From: JAZGER01 sp036480335
GTDB taxonomy: Bacteria; Pseudomonadota; Gammaproteobacteria; DSM-19610
Length of the DNA stretch: 64,000 nucleotides
Direction: 5' to 3'
Assembly: GCA_036480335.1 (NCBI GenBank)
Contig: JAZGGH010000005.1
Coordinates: 1-64,000 of the forward strand
In this document: one piece after another, positions 53,601 to 62,436 of the stretch
How the letters are laid out: the number at the start of each line of letters is the position of its first letter
How positions within the stretch are numbered: position 1 is the first letter of the stretch
Notes under the pieces: model-generated
The model's database searches: none
Seen by the model: the letters and a program-made list of their open reading frames with translations, nothing else
What the model was told of the DNA's origin: nothing
Program-made: the position numbers and the translations under genes

Positions 53601-54156
53601 CTAACAATACCGCTTCTTCCGTAAACCACCAATCACAGTTGCGCGTGCCCCCCACACCACGCAGGGCTTCCTTTCCGAAACGCTCTGAGAGAGGAAACTT
53701 AAGACCGGAATTAACTAATGCAGTCGTCTTACCACTACCCGGGGGGCCTATAATAATGTACCAGGGCAAGTCATATATGCCAGCACCGCCACGCTTGCGA
53801 GCGGTCTTTTTGAGTACTTGCAATGCTTCGTCGAAACGCTCCTGCAGTGCCTGAACCTCTTCATCTGACTGGAACGCAGCCGAGCTTGTCTCATGGTTTT
53901 CCATCGAAGGTTCAGCGAACCCACTGATCATCTGAGCATTCGCGCTATTGATTTGCATCTGGATGCGCAAATTATTCAAGCCCCAGATGAGCAGAACTGC
54001 AGTAATGGCAATCAAGCGGGCAACCTCACCTGCCAGTGGCACCTGGCCAGCAAATGCAATCTGTGGGCCGACAAACCAGATCAGGATACAAAGCGCCAGC
54101 AGCCCAATGATGGATACTACCCAACGGTTTTTAAAAAAGCCGAAAAATCGCTTCAT
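50608..54156 (-). CDS. tssM: TssM/IcmF: T6SS inner-membrane core
   Basis: The 1182-aa protein has two N-terminal membrane helices (about 12-30 and 45-62), a cytoplasmic GTPase-like domain with Walker A GPPGSGKT (137-144), a third helix (about 470-492) and a long periplasmic part. ATG 54156 with GGAG upstream gives the usual MKRFFGFFKNRW opening. The longer frame to 54189 adds 11 unlikely residues. TssM spans the envelope and binds TssL and TssJ. The intact Walker A implies nucleotide binding. Confidence 0.96.
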   Translation of the reverse strand: MKRFFGFFKNRWVVSIIGLLALCILIWFVGPQIAFAGQVPLAGEVARLIAITAVLLIWGLNNLRIQMQINSANAQMISGFAEPSMENHETSSAAFQSDEEVQALQERFDEALQVLKKTARKRGGAGIYDLPWYIIIGPPGSGKTTALVNSGLKFPLSERFGKEALRGVGGTRNCDWWFTEEAVLLDTAGRYTTQDSQLEVDSAAWEGFLGLLKKHRRRRPINGALIAVSLSDLLLQSEAERAQHVRAIKQRLQELHKVLGIRFPVYVLFTKCDLIAGFMEFFEDLGVEERSQVWGMTFPVDKKDDSTAAIQSLGSEFDALLERINQRVLWRMQQERDPKRRASIFAFPQQLASLRGIGIEFLTEVFRPSRFEDPPMLRGMYFSSGTQEGTPIDRVMGALARTFGVGQQGLPTHGGQGRSYFLTRLLRDVVFQEADLVGANRRLEVQRRWLQRAAYAGAVAITVAAVLAWTTSFTRNQVYVSRAQDRIEEFKQMSATPLEDRNDFAALLPQLNALGKVTEVYKPFSEGVPLLMGMGLYQGRSLSEDSQQAYQRKMGSMLLPAISHRLEQQLESGGSDPDFQYEALKTYLMLGHAEHLDPDLLKLWMELDWANTFAAEPDKQGQLQNHLAALLQQGIEPVELNKEIVNNTRRSLKQVPLSQLLYGRMKRDYIAFDKQPFRLSDVMGPAGAKVFERASGASLEAALPGLFTYDGYHGFFKKQVKNIAQQSSEESWVLDPQRLEFTQPEIEKLQEDLQALYFSDYVREWKKLLGDINIKRFRSARQAVEVTDLLSSPLSPMRGLLQAVAHHTTLGKPAGLLAAAVDKLEQANAKKSRLARLLSSATENEIVPVLQQPTEVVDKAFKRLDALVLAPSGGNAPLDQLLDLLSQLYGQLDSMSSGLGNDALSVAMGSSAGDISRRLQVEGARQPEPVKRWLQQIASNSRAVTMGGARSELNKEWKAAVQPICGRALNGRYPFFRNASKEMTLADFGRIFAPGGLIDNFFNTNLKAFVNQSGSSWRWQAIGNTTLGISNSVLRQFQRAAQIRDAFFQSGGASPLVSFGLKPVYLDANVRSFRLDLEGQEFRYRHGPARVTRAQWPGPDSTGQVRIDFEDDSGARLSRTKEGPWAWFRLLDEADLQAQSSDRMIASFTSKNRKSSWEIQADSVINPFMMQQLQQFRCPGRL

Positions 54157-54206
54157 TAAGACTCCATCCCAGTTTCGGTCACAACTCACTGCGACCGGAG
54201 TTGCAG

Positions 54207-55133
54207 TTAATCTTTCTGTATTTCCGTACCCGCTACACGCCCTATTGAGTCGAGAGATTCATAAACTGAATCGGCTGAATTTTCCAAAATAAAACGAAAT
54301 CCTGCATAAGTCGCCAGCAACAATACACCGGCTAGCGCCCCAACCACCCAGAGCGGCACATAACGAACCAGCAAATTGCGGCGATCCTCTACACCCTTCC
54401 AGTGTGGTGACAACTCTCGCTCGAAGTCACCGCGCTGCATACGAATAGTTTTGAACAGGTTGTCCTGCACCTCAAGTAACTTGCTACGGCCATTCTCCAA
54501 TACGCCAAACTTCCCCTCAAAACCCAATGACAGGCATATATACATGAGCTCCAGGATATCCAGATTTTTCACTGGCTCCTGTAACATGCGATCTAAAATC
54601 AGATAAAATTTTTCTCCGCCCCAGGTCTCATTATGGAAGGTGCTCAAAAGGCTTTGAGTACTCCAGACGCTTTCGCTACCCCAGGGTGTACGCAACACTG
54701 TTTCATCAAGGAAGGTACAGATTATGTAACGCGCGGCCAGTACTGTCTCGGGCGTCACACCACGACCTCGCGCATTTTGTTCAAACAACTTTATCTGTTG
54801 AATAACATGCTCGCGCAGACCGGCCACATCAGCTTGAGAGGCGGTGTTGCGTAACTGCCCGGAAAGCGCTAACAAAGCGGTAGCGGCATCTACCAGAGGA
54901 TTGAGCCCCGACCCCTCGATGGATCCTGTTGAAAGGTTAGAATCTGGCAGGGCTACCCTCCCTGGTAAGGGAGGGGTATCCACTACAGCATTGGGTAATG
55001 GTGACGTTTCCTGCTGCGGGATACCAGGCGCAGCAGGTTGGCTCATCCCCGCTGGCCGACCGCCTGGTGCAGGACGGCGAATAACGGTTCTGTCGTTATC
55101 ATCTGGTTTGGAAAACGGATCGTCGGAACTCAT
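54207..55133 (-). CDS. tssL: TssL/DotU: T6SS inner-membrane protein
   Basis: The 308-aa protein starts with a Pro-rich cytoplasmic tail, followed by the DotU domain (NPLVDAATALLALSGQLR, AARYIICTFLDETVL, FHNETWGGEKFY, LELMYICLSLGFEGKFGV) and a single C-terminal membrane helix (about 260-284). There is no fused OmpA/peptidoglycan-binding domain, so cell-wall anchoring must come from elsewhere. It lies 50 bases before tssM. Confidence 0.95.
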   Translation of the reverse strand: MSSDDPFSKPDDNDRTVIRRPAPGGRPAGMSQPAAPGIPQQETSPLPNAVVDTPPLPGRVALPDSNLSTGSIEGSGLNPLVDAATALLALSGQLRNTASQADVAGLREHVIQQIKLFEQNARGRGVTPETVLAARYIICTFLDETVLRTPWGSESVWSTQSLLSTFHNETWGGEKFYLILDRMLQEPVKNLDILELMYICLSLGFEGKFGVLENGRSKLLEVQDNLFKTIRMQRGDFERELSPHWKGVEDRRNLLVRYVPLWVVGALAGVLLLATYAGFRFILENSADSVYESLDSIGRVAGTEIQKD

Positions 55134-55139
55134 AATTAT

Positions 55140-56474
55140 TTACCCCTTGATGGACCAGAATTCCATCTGAATACCTGGGAACTCACCACCCAGATGAAAG
55201 GCAAAACCACCTGAAGTCTTAAGTTGCTGCCACAGTTCATTGGAACGATCCAACTCAAAATAGACAAAACCAGTATGGAAGGGAATCTGCCTCGGCGCTA
55301 CTGGAATTGGCCGGATACGGATCCCCGGTAACTGAACATTGACCAACTGACGTATCTGTTCTACAGGACCGATTTTGATCTGTGCGGGTATGCGTTTTCT
55401 GAGTTCCTCGGTGGGAATATCAGCAGACACCGCGAGGATGAAACTGGCATGGTCGAGCGAAGAACGATCGGCGACTGTGGCCACACGTATTCCGTACTTA
55501 CGCTCCTGCAGTGGAATTTCCACTGCAGACTGTTCAAGCACCATGCTGAGTGACTGACGCAGCACATCAAATACAGGCATAAAACTGCTTTTCAGGTCAT
55601 CGTGGCGATACGGCGGAAACTCGGGAGCACGCTTATCATTACTGGTAAAGGTAGCCAGCTCTCCAGACAGGCCAATAGCCAGACGATAAAATTCTTCAGG
55701 GTGGTAAGTTCTTAATGTAGACAAATGAGCGATGAGTGGCTGGTAACGATTAACCACCTGTAGCAGTAGAAAATCGGCAATATCTGCAGCACCACCTCGA
55801 CCAGATACGGCAACACGTCCTGCCAGTGCTTCTGCACGATGTTTTAGCAAGCCATGTAATTCTTTAATGAAACCTGACAGTCCTGTTACCGCCTGACAGT
55901 CCACTGTTGATGGCATATAGTATTCATCAAGCAACACACTTTTATCAATACGCATTTCGACAATACGCGCAATTCCCAGGCATGCATACTCGTCACGATG
56001 ATCATCGGCCAGCAACAATCGCACACGCAACTTACCTATTTGCACACTGGCTTGCCCACCCCCTATCGTACTGCTGTCCTGAGTTTCGTATTCAAGTGGA
56101 GAATAACGCGCTAGTGCTTCTGGGTCATCACTACCACCGACTTCAAGGCCACCGGAGCGCCGCAATGGTAAACTGAGAAAAACTTCACTCTCATGAACAT
56201 TGTCTGGAACATCAAGCGCCAATGGGGGTTCGTCATCATCAGGAATACAAAATGGTGTCCCGTCAGGAAAAATGCCACTGGCTCGAGTAATGGCAATTTT
56301 CCCCAGGCCCAGCAACTGTTGATCGAGCTGCAGATCACTAAAACCCCATGCAAATGGGCGCAGCACCACACAACGCTGATCCATATAGTTTTCAGAATAG
56401 CGCGCAAGCTGTTGAAAATGGTGTGGCCTGAGGAACATACCCTCTGACCATATAACCTTATTATTATTTGACAT
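55140..56474 (-). CDS. tssK: TssK: T6SS baseplate-membrane adaptor
   Basis: The 444-aa protein opens with KVIWSEGMFLRPHHFQQ, the TssK signature, followed by LRPFAWGFSDLQLD. It ends YFELDRSNELWQQL and GEFPGIQMEFWSIKG. TssK links the baseplate to TssL/TssM. ATG 56474 is chosen for its GGAGGG ribosome-binding site. tssL follows after 6 bases. Confidence 0.96.
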   Translation of the reverse strand: MSNNNKVIWSEGMFLRPHHFQQLARYSENYMDQRCVVLRPFAWGFSDLQLDQQLLGLGKIAITRASGIFPDGTPFCIPDDDEPPLALDVPDNVHESEVFLSLPLRRSGGLEVGGSDDPEALARYSPLEYETQDSSTIGGGQASVQIGKLRVRLLLADDHRDEYACLGIARIVEMRIDKSVLLDEYYMPSTVDCQAVTGLSGFIKELHGLLKHRAEALAGRVAVSGRGGAADIADFLLLQVVNRYQPLIAHLSTLRTYHPEEFYRLAIGLSGELATFTSNDKRAPEFPPYRHDDLKSSFMPVFDVLRQSLSMVLEQSAVEIPLQERKYGIRVATVADRSSLDHASFILAVSADIPTEELRKRIPAQIKIGPVEQIRQLVNVQLPGIRIRPIPVAPRQIPFHTGFVYFELDRSNELWQQLKTSGGFAFHLGGEFPGIQMEFWSIKG

Positions 56475-56568
56475 GCACCCTCCGTTGTCAGCTGACAACC
56501 ATTGGCTTAATTGTTTTTAGACTGTTTAGCTAGTCAAGTCAACTACCGTTTTATTACTCCAGTTTATT

Positions 56569-57885
56569 TCACTTGTTGCGCAATGCTATTAATCGCTGTA
56601 TTTGATCCTCATATGCACGTGAGAATGCTTCGCCAAATAGTGCTTGATAACTTTGTTCAGTATCACCAGTAATTTTCTCAAAATACTCGCAGTACTTATC
56701 CCAGTTTCTGGCGTTACGACTCATAGGCAAGCTGACTCGCATTCCACCTTTGCTTTGCTCCTGAAATTTCTCAGGATCAAACTGCTCTAACATAGAACGG
56801 TACGCTGCTTGCATACCGGCAACCATCGCCATCTGATGGCACTTAATATCCTCGAAACCTTCATGAATTGATTCAACTGGCGAAAGATAACCCGCACTCT
56901 GACTGGAAAACAGAATTTTTAGTGCTTCATCCACGCTGGGTGAGAACTTGAGCGGGTTGTTTTCAACAGGACGTATGGTGGTCAATGACATACGGAATTC
57001 GCTCTTCAAAGCAGCGCGTGATTTCAGAACTTCCATGATTCCCTGCACCACTTCACGGAGCAATATGCCATAGTTTTCCATGGATTTTATGCTTTCAAGT
57101 GAGCCTGGATCCGCCACATCAATGCCGAGACCACGCAGAAAGGCGGCAGACAACTCACTACCCCCTGCCACTGGCAAGGCCACATGCTCAGTTTTATTCT
57201 GACTGGTAGAGATTGGTGCCTGGGGCGCAGTTGGCGGCGATGGTGGTTTGGGTACAACGGGCCCCTCACCCTGTAGTGGTTCAGGGTTTTGTAAAGCTTC
57301 CAAAGTTGAATAGTCTGTCATATCCCAATCATCTGGAATCGCCTCGCGGCTAACATCTGGCGCCTGGAAAGACTCTGCGAGTGAAGAGACGTGGTCGGAT
57401 TCTGCCCCCATTTCTGGCGTCGCGGCAGGTGGCAATGTCATCGCCAATGGATCAAGTGATTCCGAGACACCAGGATCGCTTCCAGGGTTAGTAGCACTTT
57501 TGTCAATAAGATCATCGGCGAGCGGTAAAAACGTGTCCGGGGGTAAAGTCGGCTCGATCGATGCATGCTCATCCAGACATACATCAATCTCATAGTCTCC
57601 CAGTGTCAGGCTATCACCGTTGTGTAATATTGCAGTATTACCGTTACCAATGGCTGTGGTTGAACCATTAACAAAAACACCGTTGGTACTAGTATCTGTT
57701 AGATAATAGCTATTTTCCTGATACGTAATAAGAGCATGCCGTGCGGAAATATAGCGCTCCGGATCAGGAAGCACCCACGCGTTATCAGGCTCTCGCCCAA
57801 TGCTTCCGTCACACTCCATGAAACCCTTGCTGCAGTTCGAACCCAGAGTCTGACTTTGATAGCTTGTAATTTTTAGAGTTAGCAT
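56569..57885 (-). CDS. fha: TagH/Fha: FHA-domain T6SS scaffold
   Basis: The 438-aa protein has an N-terminal forkhead-associated domain (about 1-105) with GSIGREPDNAWVLPDP, ISARHALI and TDTSTNGVFVNG, which binds phosphothreonine. A Pro/Ser-rich middle (about 115-250) follows, then a conserved TagH C-terminal domain (about 265-430) with AFLRGLGI and FEKITGDTEQSYQALFGEAFSRAYEDQ. It is phosphorylated by the kinase and dephosphorylated by PppA. ATG 57885 is used since FHA homology starts there. It lies first on the minus strand, divergent from tssJ. Confidence 0.92.
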   Translation of the reverse strand: MLTLKITSYQSQTLGSNCSKGFMECDGSIGREPDNAWVLPDPERYISARHALITYQENSYYLTDTSTNGVFVNGSTTAIGNGNTAILHNGDSLTLGDYEIDVCLDEHASIEPTLPPDTFLPLADDLIDKSATNPGSDPGVSESLDPLAMTLPPAATPEMGAESDHVSSLAESFQAPDVSREAIPDDWDMTDYSTLEALQNPEPLQGEGPVVPKPPSPPTAPQAPISTSQNKTEHVALPVAGGSELSAAFLRGLGIDVADPGSLESIKSMENYGILLREVVQGIMEVLKSRAALKSEFRMSLTTIRPVENNPLKFSPSVDEALKILFSSQSAGYLSPVESIHEGFEDIKCHQMAMVAGMQAAYRSMLEQFDPEKFQEQSKGGMRVSLPMSRNARNWDKYCEYFEKITGDTEQSYQALFGEAFSRAYEDQIQRLIALRNK

Positions 57886-58124
57886 ATTAGAATCGCATTC
57901 TACCGTAATGTACTGCTCTGAATTGATACACAACCTAAGGCTTGCAGAGTGTTCTGTTTGATTTCATTGACTCGGTGCCCTTTCAAGCTCAATATGTGCA
58001 TATGTGATACTTATAGCTCATTATATCCGCTTCATAAAGTTTTTGAAGCCTTAAATTAAATAGCTTATAACTGAGTAACTGATATCTTTAAACATTACTC
58101 ATAACAGCCGGGAGAAGAGCCATA
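57886..58124. promoter_or_regulatory. Divergent T6SS promoter region
   Basis: The 239-bp AT-rich gap lies between fha (minus) and tssJ (plus) and should carry promoters for both T6SS halves. A 6-bp inverted repeat GCTTCA...TGAAGC is seen near 58029. No sigma-54 (GG-N10-GC), FNR or LexA site was found. GGGAGAAGAG just before 58125 serves as the tssJ ribosome-binding site. Confidence 0.5.
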
Positions 58125-58613
58125 ATGAATTTAACTCGCTCTGTATTTATCGTGCCATTCAGCATCCTCGTTCTATCATGCATGACCAACGGATGCGCTG
58201 GAAAAATCTTCAAAGACAAGCCTCCAAGCGTAGTAATACAAGTTACAGCTTCTTCAGATCTAAACCCGGATATACAGGAACGGCCATCCCCGATTGTGCT
58301 GCGAATCTATACGCTAAAATCTGATGACATCTTTAAAAATGCTGGTTTCTTTGCACTCTATGAACAGGATGCCAATATTTTGGGTGGCGATCTGATTTCA
58401 CGTGAAGAACTGGAAATCTCTCCCGGTGAGATCCGCACATTAGAAAAACGTGAATTACCGATGGGGCCCCATTTTATAGGTGTACTGGCAGCATACCGCG
58501 ATCTGGACAACGCCGTGTGGCGCGGCACTATCGCTACACCCGCTGACAAAACCACAAACATCAGCATCACCCTGGAAAAGCTGACACTCACAGTGACATC
58601 TGGCAAGAAATAA
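58125..58613 (+). CDS. tssJ: TssJ: T6SS outer-membrane lipoprotein
   Basis: The 162-aa lipoprotein has candidate lipid-attachment cysteines at 19 (VLSC, better) and 24 (TNGC). The mature part is a transthyretin-like beta fold with SSDLNPDIQERPSPIVLRIYTLKS, FALYEQD and the conserved EISPGEIRTLEK. TssJ anchors the TssL-TssM complex at the outer membrane. It begins the plus-strand T6SS arm. Confidence 0.93.
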   Translation: MNLTRSVFIVPFSILVLSCMTNGCAGKIFKDKPPSVVIQVTASSDLNPDIQERPSPIVLRIYTLKSDDIFKNAGFFALYEQDANILGGDLISREELEISPGEIRTLEKRELPMGPHFIGVLAAYRDLDNAVWRGTIATPADKTTNISITLEKLTLTVTSGKK

Positions 58614-58666
58614 ATGCTGATTTTAACTTAATGAGATCTCGATAGATCCTGGCACACCTCAAAAAT

Positions 58667-60778
58667 ATGACAGACAGCTTAAAAATAATCGGCAAATATA
58701 CTATCGAGTCCGAGGTAGGCAGGGGTGCAATGGGAGTCGTCTATAAAGGCCTCGATCCGATAATCAATCGATATGTAGCCATCAAAACCCTCACCCGGCG
58801 AGGCTCAGACAGCGAAGCTGATGAACTCGCAGCGCGCTTCAAACAAGAAGCGCAAGCCGCTGGCCGATTGAATCACCCTGGCATTGTCAGTGTTTACGAA
58901 TACGGCGAGGAGGACGATCTTACCTACATCGCGATGGAGCTGGTCGAAGGCTATACATTGACCGAACTGAGCACACAGAAAGTTCACTTCACCATCAATG
59001 AAATCTCAAATCTGATGATCAAGGTACTCGATGCACTCCACTATGCGCACAGCAAAGGCGTAGTACATCGGGACATTAAACCGTCTAATATAATGCGCAC
59101 AGAGAGCGGTGAAGTTAAAATTACCGATTTTGGTATTGCGCGCATTGACTCATCCGAACTCACACAGTTTGGCACAGTGATCGGCACACCCGGTTACATG
59201 TCACCTGAACAGTTGCAAGGTCACCCGGTTGATTTTCGCTCAGATATATTTTCCTGCGGCATCTTGTTTTATGAATTATTGACGGGCGAAACGGCCTTTT
59301 CGGCAACCAATATTACTTCTACAATGTATAAAGTCGTTCATACAGAATTGCCGCCTGCATCAAAAATATGCCCCACAGTACCCGCATCCTATGACGCTGT
59401 TCTATCCAAAGCTATGGCAAAAAACCCGCAAGACCGGTTTTCTAGCGCAGAAGCATTTGCTCAGGCGATAAAGGCGATTATTTCTGCTGACGATACACTA
59501 ATGCCCGCAGGATTCGTAACAGAACCCAATAGTGACAAAACGATTATCCAACCGCGAACAGCGCCTGATTTAACCCCACCCTCCTCGTTGCCTGGCACGA
59601 CTGCAACAAACCAACAAGAAGCGGTAAATACTGACCCGCTAGAAGCGCTTTTATCCACACCTGTGGATACAGCCACAACAACAGATCAATCAACTCCGCC
59701 ACAAGCAAGGAAACAACAAACCAAACCCTCACTCCCAAAACAGGGTAACCGCCGATATTTAATCATTGGCGCAAGCATGCTTGCACTCGCTGCTGCAAGT
59801 ATCTCCGCACTGCTATTTTTGCCTGGCTTGCTGAACCCTGTAGAAGAGTTACCACAGCCCGCTGAAACGGACGAGCTACGCCAACCCGTTACACCACCCA
59901 AAGTGGCAGCAAAGCCCATTGCGCCTCGCCTTAAAACGGGAGAGCACTTCAAGGACTGTGTGACCTGCCCTGAAATGATCGTCGTTCCAAAGGGGTCGTT
60001 TACACAAGGATCACATGCTTCAGAGCCAGGTCGAGAAACAAACGAAGGCCCTCAACATACGGTTCATATCAGTTACCCGTTAGCCATTGGACAATTTGAA
60101 GTGACGCGCCATCAGTTTGCACAGTTTGTAGCTGACAGCGGTTTTACGCAATCAGGTTGTACGACCTACGAAGACGGAAACTGGACGCTACGCAATGACC
60201 GAAACTGGGAATCACCCGGGTTTTACCAGGATGAATCTGAACCGGTCACCTGTGTATCATGGAAAGATGCCAGCCAGTACGCCAGTTGGCTGGCAAAAAA
60301 AACGGGAAAAGATTATCGCCTGTTAAGTGCCTCGGAGTGGGAATACACTGCCAGAGCGGGCGCTGACACCGCTCGAAACTGGGGTGATGACCCTGATACT
60401 GCTTGCCAATATACCAATATTGCCGATCAAACTACGCAAGATGATTACCCTGGCTGGAAGATCCATAACTGTATGGACAGCTTCGTTAATACAGCGCCAG
60501 TGGAAGGGTTTAAAGCCAATAAATTTGGCCTCTATGCTACACTCGGTAATGTCTTCGAATGGGTTGATGACTGCTGGAACAACAACTATCAGGATGCTCC
60601 AAACGATGGTTCAGCCTGGCTTGAAGGCGACTGCACCAACCGTTTGCTACGTGGGGGCTCCTGGTTCAGCCAGCCACAATACGTGCGCTCCGCCTACCGT
60701 AACCCCTTTAAACCTGACACCCGTGCTAGTACTTTCGGTATACGGGTTGCACGCGAACTATCCAATAGCCAGAATTAA
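58667..60778 (+). CDS. T6SS-associated Ser/Thr kinase fused to an FGE-like domain
   Basis: The 703-aa protein has an N-terminal Hanks-type kinase (about 8-280) with GRGAMG (18-23), VAIK with K40, HRDIKPSN (134-141), DFG (154-156) and GTPGYMSPEQ, so it should be active. A Thr/Pro-rich juxtamembrane stretch and one membrane helix (about 362-388) follow, then a periplasmic FGE/SUMF1-fold domain (about 430-700) with QFEVTRHQFAQFV, YRLLSASEWEYTARAG, NVFEWVDDCW and LLRGGSWFSQPQYVRSAYR. The FGE copper cysteines are missing, pointing to a sensing or binding role. It takes the place of PpkA in the kinase-phosphatase-FHA pathway. PpkA usually carries a VWA periplasmic domain instead. Confidence 0.92.
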   Translation: MTDSLKIIGKYTIESEVGRGAMGVVYKGLDPIINRYVAIKTLTRRGSDSEADELAARFKQEAQAAGRLNHPGIVSVYEYGEEDDLTYIAMELVEGYTLTELSTQKVHFTINEISNLMIKVLDALHYAHSKGVVHRDIKPSNIMRTESGEVKITDFGIARIDSSELTQFGTVIGTPGYMSPEQLQGHPVDFRSDIFSCGILFYELLTGETAFSATNITSTMYKVVHTELPPASKICPTVPASYDAVLSKAMAKNPQDRFSSAEAFAQAIKAIISADDTLMPAGFVTEPNSDKTIIQPRTAPDLTPPSSLPGTTATNQQEAVNTDPLEALLSTPVDTATTTDQSTPPQARKQQTKPSLPKQGNRRYLIIGASMLALAAASISALLFLPGLLNPVEELPQPAETDELRQPVTPPKVAAKPIAPRLKTGEHFKDCVTCPEMIVVPKGSFTQGSHASEPGRETNEGPQHTVHISYPLAIGQFEVTRHQFAQFVADSGFTQSGCTTYEDGNWTLRNDRNWESPGFYQDESEPVTCVSWKDASQYASWLAKKTGKDYRLLSASEWEYTARAGADTARNWGDDPDTACQYTNIADQTTQDDYPGWKIHNCMDSFVNTAPVEGFKANKFGLYATLGNVFEWVDDCWNNNYQDAPNDGSAWLEGDCTNRLLRGGSWFSQPQYVRSAYRNPFKPDTRASTFGIRVARELSNSQN

Positions 60779-60803
60779 AAACCTGCAATTAAGGATTATG
60801 ACA

Positions 60804-61574
60804 ATGCAAATATACGCCAACCTATATAGAATCGCATTCCCAGCCCTGTTGTTGCTCTCAGGTTGCGCCACACACGCACCGACAATTTCTCACACACATA
60901 TTGGTCATGCCATGACAGGCTGGGCAGACACACCCAATCAGGACGGCCTGTTCATCGTTGCTGAAAAGGCCGCGAAATCTGCAATACAGGCGGCCGAAAC
61001 AGCAGCCGCTCCACAAGCCGGCCTGTCCAGTATCAGAACCAGCATTACAAACGTTATCAACGACACAAACCGTGCATTTCTTACAAGTGGAGAAGTAACA
61101 GGCAAACGACAATATGGCGTCAAAGATGCCTTGACAGAGACAGCCCGCCACATTGAGTTTGCCGCTAATTCACCCGATTCTAGCGACAACATCCGCAACC
61201 TGGGACCACAGTTCAGCGGCAACGCCAGATTTGTATTTGATCGTTGCGATCTCATTACAGCGCTTGGTTATGAAATAGTGAACTCTAACTCTGTTGAAGA
61301 AGCCTCCATTCTATCGCAAGAAATTCTCAAGCTAGTCCATGCCAATCTAAAAGGTAACGACTCAAATGGCGATGGCAAAACCGGATCGTCACCAGAAGAG
61401 TACGGCCTGAAACAACTGCGTACCGAGCTACAGACAATGATCGACCAGGAAGATCCACCCTACAGAACGGTTGATTCCTGGTACCTGTTTAACCTTATCA
61501 AGCTTCCATCTGGTGACTGGATATTTAGAAAGTTAGGCGGTGCAGGCTCAAATGGACAGGGCAGTGGCTATTAA
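60804..61574 (+). CDS. T6SS-linked lipoprotein of unknown function
   Basis: The 256-aa protein has a clear lipobox LSGC (C21). An Ala-rich helical section follows (about 45-80), then RNLGPQFSGNARFVFDRCDLITALGYEI. Near the C-terminus NDSNGDGKTGSSPEEYG resembles a DxDxDG calcium-binding loop. I do not recognise the family. ATG 60804 has AAGGA 8 bases upstream. An overlapping long frame from 60327 is discarded since it runs antiphase through the kinase gene. Operon position after the kinase suggests an outer-membrane sensor or accessory for the T6SS. Confidence 0.78.
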   Translation: MQIYANLYRIAFPALLLLSGCATHAPTISHTHIGHAMTGWADTPNQDGLFIVAEKAAKSAIQAAETAAAPQAGLSSIRTSITNVINDTNRAFLTSGEVTGKRQYGVKDALTETARHIEFAANSPDSSDNIRNLGPQFSGNARFVFDRCDLITALGYEIVNSNSVEEASILSQEILKLVHANLKGNDSNGDGKTGSSPEEYGLKQLRTELQTMIDQEDPPYRTVDSWYLFNLIKLPSGDWIFRKLGGAGSNGQGSGY

Positions 61575-62436
61575 TTATTTGACTAAAGCAACCTCAGTAC
61601 CCGCACTGGCACAAACAGCTCTTGTTTCCAGCAGCTTATGGTTGATTCTGTTGCTCCTGTTATTGGGTTCAAACGCTGGCCAGGCAGCAGACTGTGGTGA
61701 TGGATCTGGAAGCATAGCTATCCAGGCCTGTAAAAATGAACTGGCGCGCTCATCTAATAGCATTGACGTAAGACTCCGTTATGCCGATGTACTCATGCGC
61801 CAAAATAAATATCAGCAAGCAACAGATATCCTTGGTGCCGCTCTAAGAATGCAACCTGGAAACAGGGAAGTTAAACAAAAACTCCGACTCGCTTCCAGCC
61901 TTGCCGATGAAAAAAAGTCAATCAGCAACCAAAAAATTAAAGCACCCGCCACCGGCACAAGCAGTAGTCTGAACAAGATTTTATGCAAAACATTGAAAGG
62001 TCAGCGGGCTATCAATGCCTGTAATAAAGTCATCAGCGAAGACCCACGCAATGTCACCGCCCTCATCCGGCGAGGCGACGAACTGTTGGCGCTAAATAAA
62101 GCCAGCGATGCCGTAACCAGTTATCGATTGGCGCTTGCTATAAATCCAAACAATCCATCATTGCAAAACAAACTATTGGAAGCCGATTCAAGAATATCCA
62201 GAAAAAAATCTATCCCCGTTGCCAGGAAGAAAGCAGTGACTATATCTTCAAAACCTAAACAACAAAAACCCTCACCACAATCCAAACAGACTCACTCGAT
62301 AGCAATCGCTGAAGTAGTGCCAGACGAATTAGATATCACTAATACGCATCCCGGAGTGACTTCACAGCTTGAACCCAACCCGTTAACTCCACAACAATAC
62401 AGTAATGCACCTCTTTCGAACGGTGCTACTTTCTGA
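61552..62436 (+). CDS. TPR-repeat protein with signal anchor, T6SS arm
   Basis: The 294-aa protein has an N-terminal signal or anchor (about 20-46, ending NAGQAAD). Two separate tetratricopeptide-like sections follow (about 75-110, YADVLMRQNKYQQATDILGAAL; about 170-215, RRGDELLALNKASDAVTSYRLAL). Each comes after a Cys-containing segment (IQACKNEL and INACNKVI), which suggests an internal duplication. The C-terminus is Lys/Pro-rich and low-complexity. It overlaps the previous gene by 23 bases, so it is cotranscribed. It is a protein-protein interaction module of unknown target. Confidence 0.75.
   Translation: MDRAVAINYLTKATSVPALAQTALVSSSLWLILLLLLLGSNAGQAADCGDGSGSIAIQACKNELARSSNSIDVRLRYADVLMRQNKYQQATDILGAALRMQPGNREVKQKLRLASSLADEKKSISNQKIKAPATGTSSSLNKILCKTLKGQRAINACNKVISEDPRNVTALIRRGDELLALNKASDAVTSYRLALAINPNNPSLQNKLLEADSRISRKKSIPVARKKAVTISSKPKQQKPSPQSKQTHSIAIAEVVPDELDITNTHPGVTSQLEPNPLTPQQYSNAPLSNGATF

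Noticed and set aside
37727..58613. Prophage tail cluster
   Set aside because: gp25, tube and sheath-like genes occur, but ClpV, TssJ-L-M, TssK, FHA and PppA identify a T6SS. There are no capsid, integrase or lysis genes.
60327..61574. A 415-aa plus-strand frame covering the 3' end of the kinase gene and the following lipoprotein
   Set aside because: Its first part is an antiphase reading of the kinase FGE domain. The true gene starts at ATG 60804 with a lipobox signal peptide and AAGGA upstream.
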